The notes below the pieces were generated by a model. The model was not told the origin of the DNA, ran no database searches, and was given only the letters and a program-made list of their open reading frames with translations. This document shows, one piece after another, positions 61,416-64,000 of a DNA stretch of 64,000 nt. Location: positions 1 to 64,000 of the forward strand of contig JBEPZO010000004.1 in assembly GCA_041640815.1 (NCBI GenBank). The letters are read 5' to 3'. Source of the DNA: JANWZL01 sp041640815. Its GTDB lineage: Bacteria > Pseudomonadota > Gammaproteobacteria > Burkholderiales > Thiobacillaceae. Numbering within the stretch: the first letter of the stretch is position 1; every line of letters begins with the position of its first letter. The translations under genes were made by a program, and so were the position numbers.

Positions 61416-63524
61416 ATGAGCAGCAACTTGCATCCCGATGGCAAACTCAATCCAAGCCAGTCGTTCAGCAACAACTCTGGTAACCCCTCCCTAAACGACA
61501 TTATCGAACAGCGCAAACTCACCCGACGCGATTTTCTGAAGACCAGTGCCGGCGCCACCGTGGGCGCCGCCACACTGGCGACCCTGGGCAGCACGCTGGT
61601 CGACGGCCTCACCCGTTATGCCCACGCGGCACCGCCGCCTTTGGGTGGGATCGGTTTCACCTCCGTGCCCGCCAACACCGTTCCCATGACCGACGGGGTG
61701 ACCGTCCCGCCGGGTTACACTGCCAAGGTGCTGATCGCCTGGGGTGATTCCCTGACCGGAGCGCCGCACTGGGACACTGTGGGTGCCATGGACGAGGCCA
61801 CCCAGCTGCGCTGCTTCGGCTCGCACACCGATGGCATGCACTTTTTCCCCTTCCCGCAGGCAGGCGCCTCGGGGCTAAGCAATGAGCGCGGCCTGCTGGT
61901 CACCAATCACGAATACTGCGATCCGGCCCTGGTCAACAACATCGTTCCTGCCGAGAACTACCGCACTGTGCCGCTCACCCTGGAGATGGTGCGCGCCCAA
62001 CAGGCCGCGCATGGTGTGAGCGTGGTCGAGATCCGCAAGATTGGCAATGAGTGGAAAGTGCAGCGGCCCTCCGCCTTCAACCGCCGCATCACTGCCAACA
62101 CCCCCTGCCGCATCAGTGGTCCCGCTGCTGGCCACACTCTGATGAAGACAGCAGCTGACCCGAGTGGAACAATGGTGCTTGGAACGTTGAACAACTGCGC
62201 GCATGGCTACACCCCATGGGGAACCTATTTGACTTGCGAGGAGAATTGGAATGGCTATTTCGGCTCCAAGACCTCGTTTACGCCTACGAACCTGGAAAAG
62301 CGTTACGGCCTGACAGCCGAAGGTTTCGGATATCGTTGGCATGAGGTAGACGATCGTTTTGATCTTAACCTCAACCGCAATGAGCCGAACCGCTTCGGTT
62401 GGGTGGTGGAGATCGACCCCTGGAATCCCAATTCCACCCCCGTCAAGCGCACCGCCCTTGGCCGCATCAAGCACGAAGGCGCGTGGGTCGTGGTCGGCAG
62501 CGATAACACCGTGGCCGTCTATATGGGTGACGATGAGCGCAACGAATACCTGTACAAGTTCGTCTGCGCCAAGAAGTTCAATCCCAGGAACCGCGCCGCC
62601 AACCGTGACTTGCTCGACAGCGGCACCCTCTATGTGGCCAAGTTCAACGCCGATGGCACCGGCCAATGGCTGCCGCTGGTCTGGGGCCAAAATGGCCTGA
62701 CGCCAGAAAACGGCTTCGCCGATCAGGGTGAGGTGCTGATCAAGACCCGCCAGGCTGCGGACCGTCTGGGCGCCACCATGATGGACCGCCCCGAGTGGAT
62801 TGCCGCCCACCCGGTGACGCGCGAGATGTACATGACCCTCACCAACAACAACCGCCGCGGCAGCACCCCGCCCTCCAGCAACAAGCCGGACGGCACCACT
62901 GCAGCCGGCAGCGCCAGGCCGCCGGTCGATGCGGCCAACCCGCGCCCGGACAACGTCTATGGCCACATCATCCGTTGGCGAGAGGACATGGGCCTGGTGC
63001 AGTCCACCACCTTCACCTGGGACATCTTCGTGCAATGCGGCGACAAGGCCAGCACCAAGACCCTGGGCAGCGGCTTTACGCCCGGCGAATACGGCGGGCA
63101 GAAAATTGGTTACAAGGGCAACATCAAAGGCGACGATTACGGCGCGCCGGATGGCCTGTGGTTCGACAAGGACGGCCGCTTGTGGATCCAGACCGATCAG
63201 GCCGGCGATGGCAAGGGCAACTGGATCAACATCGGCGGCAACGTCATGATGTGTGCCGATCCCTCAACCGGTGAGACCCGGCGTTTCCTGACCAGCCCGC
63301 CCTACTGTGAAGTGACGGGTGTGGTCACCACGCCGGACGGCAAGACCATGTTCGTCGGTATCCAGCATCCGGGTGAGGATTGGGTCAACCGCCCGACCGA
63401 GAATTCGGCCTGGCCGGACAACGGTTTCAACGGGCCCACCAGCTTCACCGGCTCGACCCCTGCCAAGCCGCGCTCGGCCGTGATCGTCATCACCAAGAAT
63501 GATGGCGGCGTGATTGGCACTTAA
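61416..63524 (+). CDS. Tat-exported PhoX family phosphatase (DUF839)
   Basis: The protein has 702 residues, with GGAGATCTCC upstream as ribosome site. The Tat motif TRRDFLK is at residues 36-42, followed by a hydrophobic stretch (GATVGAATLATLGSTL) and a cleavage site near AHAA. PhoX signatures include LVTNHEYCDP, GTYLTCEENWNGYFG, RFGWVVEIDPWNP, and APDGLWFDKDGRLWIQTD. PhoX uses Fe and Ca and hydrolyses phosphomonoesters in the periplasm. Monocistronic by its flanks: 155 bases upstream, terminator downstream. Confidence 0.9.
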   Translation: MSSNLHPDGKLNPSQSFSNNSGNPSLNDIIEQRKLTRRDFLKTSAGATVGAATLATLGSTLVDGLTRYAHAAPPPLGGIGFTSVPANTVPMTDGVTVPPGYTAKVLIAWGDSLTGAPHWDTVGAMDEATQLRCFGSHTDGMHFFPFPQAGASGLSNERGLLVTNHEYCDPALVNNIVPAENYRTVPLTLEMVRAQQAAHGVSVVEIRKIGNEWKVQRPSAFNRRITANTPCRISGPAAGHTLMKTAADPSGTMVLGTLNNCAHGYTPWGTYLTCEENWNGYFGSKTSFTPTNLEKRYGLTAEGFGYRWHEVDDRFDLNLNRNEPNRFGWVVEIDPWNPNSTPVKRTALGRIKHEGAWVVVGSDNTVAVYMGDDERNEYLYKFVCAKKFNPRNRAANRDLLDSGTLYVAKFNADGTGQWLPLVWGQNGLTPENGFADQGEVLIKTRQAADRLGATMMDRPEWIAAHPVTREMYMTLTNNNRRGSTPPSSNKPDGTTAAGSARPPVDAANPRPDNVYGHIIRWREDMGLVQSTTFTWDIFVQCGDKASTKTLGSGFTPGEYGGQKIGYKGNIKGDDYGAPDGLWFDKDGRLWIQTDQAGDGKGNWINIGGNVMMCADPSTGETRRFLTSPPYCEVTGVVTTPDGKTMFVGIQHPGEDWVNRPTENSAWPDNGFNGPTSFTGSTPAKPRSAVIVITKNDGGVIGT

Positions 63525-63678
63525 GTCGCATAATGATTCAGCCGCCTGACTGTCAAAGCACGGCTACATTCCGTGAGGTTGCGGTCAGCGCCCTGTATTT
63601 TCTCGTCGACCTCGATTAATAACAGGTTTTTGCAGCCGTTGACCTTACCCTCGTTCTAGCTCGGGGCTTCAGTACTGG

Positions 63679-63715
63679 GCAGGTGTGGGAGACTATTTCC
63701 ACCCTGCTTTTTTTT
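63679..63715 (+). terminator. Intrinsic terminator of the PhoX gene
   Basis: A stem GCAGG-(T)-GTGG pairs with CCACCCTGC around a short loop and is followed by a run of eight or more T. It lies about 155 bases after the PhoX stop. Confidence 0.8.
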
Positions 63716-63807
63716 ACCCACCGGAGGCCGGAGTTACTCGTACTACCCGGGATAGTCGCGCAACCCTCCTGTGATCCGGTCTTGAACGGTGTACATGCTT
63801 GACCATG

Positions 63808-64000
63808 CTATTGCGTTTCCCTTGAAGGGGTTTCTTCGGCCTGGTTCCCGCCGTTATCAATATACTGGCCTTGCTTGACGTGCTTGGCCAGGTAGTCTAG
63901 GCCGCAGTAATGGGCGACATAATCCGGCGCTTCGGGGTTGTCGGCGAGCGAGTCCGGCAATTCCGGCAGATCGGCCTCGCAATCGACCTGTACGCAATGT
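63808..64000 (-). CDS. 3' end of an unidentified protein gene
   Basis: On the minus strand the frame is open from the window edge for 63 codons to a TAG at 63808-63810. Visible residues include VQVDCEADLPELPDSL, HYCGLDYLAKHVKQGQY and an acidic, polar end. GC-rich coding bias fits a real gene. The start lies outside the window and the family is not recognised. Confidence 0.5.
   Translation of the reverse strand, partial: HCVQVDCEADLPELPDSLADNPEAPDYVAHYCGLDYLAKHVKQGQYIDNGGNQAEETPSRETQ

Overview
The window is GC-rich proteobacterial DNA. Gene content (MSHA-type pilus, HemP, NnrS, CrcB-DUF190, Tat-dependent PhoX) fits a Beta- or Gammaproteobacterium; I cannot place it more finely. No rRNA, tRNA or CRISPR array was recognised.

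Region 1 (1-2300): the 3' end of a nitroreductase gene and a frameshifted FAD-linked oxidoreductase gene that begins with a remnant resembling a cyclopropane-fatty-acid synthase.

Region 2 (2300-31450) is the main interest: a large iron/heme island built from several Fur-box-led transcription units. Unit A (Fur box 2303-2323) encodes a small helical protein, a DUF2325 protein, HemP, TonB, ExbB and ExbD. Unit B (Fur box near 6588) encodes another small helical protein, a TonB-dependent receptor, a 1318-residue CobN-family chelatase with a signal peptide and a C-terminal membrane anchor, a second receptor, a MotA/TolQ/ExbB-like channel and a DUF2149 protein. No CobS/CobT-type AAA+ partner is present. 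The DUF2149 protein has an ExbD-like transmembrane helix with the channel aspartate, so the chelatase appears to travel with its own proton-driven motor. This resembles the HmuS (CobN-like heme dechelatase) loci of Bacteroidota. Unit C (Fur box near 17015) encodes a heme-type receptor, a NitT/TauT-like ABC importer and NnrS. An insertion sequence then joins nnrS to a 5'-truncated ahpF. Unit D holds small ORFs, two more small helical proteins and a receptor pseudogene broken by an in-frame TGA. A PepSY protein, a membrane-anchored ferredoxin-type reductase, Bfd (with its own Fur box), bacterioferritin, a second ferritin-like protein and a ZIP transporter follow. Together these would import heme or another metal chelate, remove or reduce the metal, and store the iron.

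Region 3 (33.5-36 kb): an MsbA-like ABC exporter translationally coupled to a tyrosine phosphatase.

Region 4 (36.2-54.6 kb): an MSHA-type pilus cluster. The biogenesis genes (MshJ, I, G, E, N, L and M homologues) lie on the minus strand and are clearly more AT-rich than their surroundings. A two-component system, three pilin-like proteins, an MshK/PilP-like protein and a GC-rich ABC exporter block follow.

Region 5 (54.9-64 kb): a PD-(D/E)XK/AAA-like protein, a class I aminotransferase, UvrB, a low-molecular-weight phosphatase, CrcB with DUF190, PhoX with a clear terminator, and the 3' end of an unidentified minus-strand gene at the window edge.
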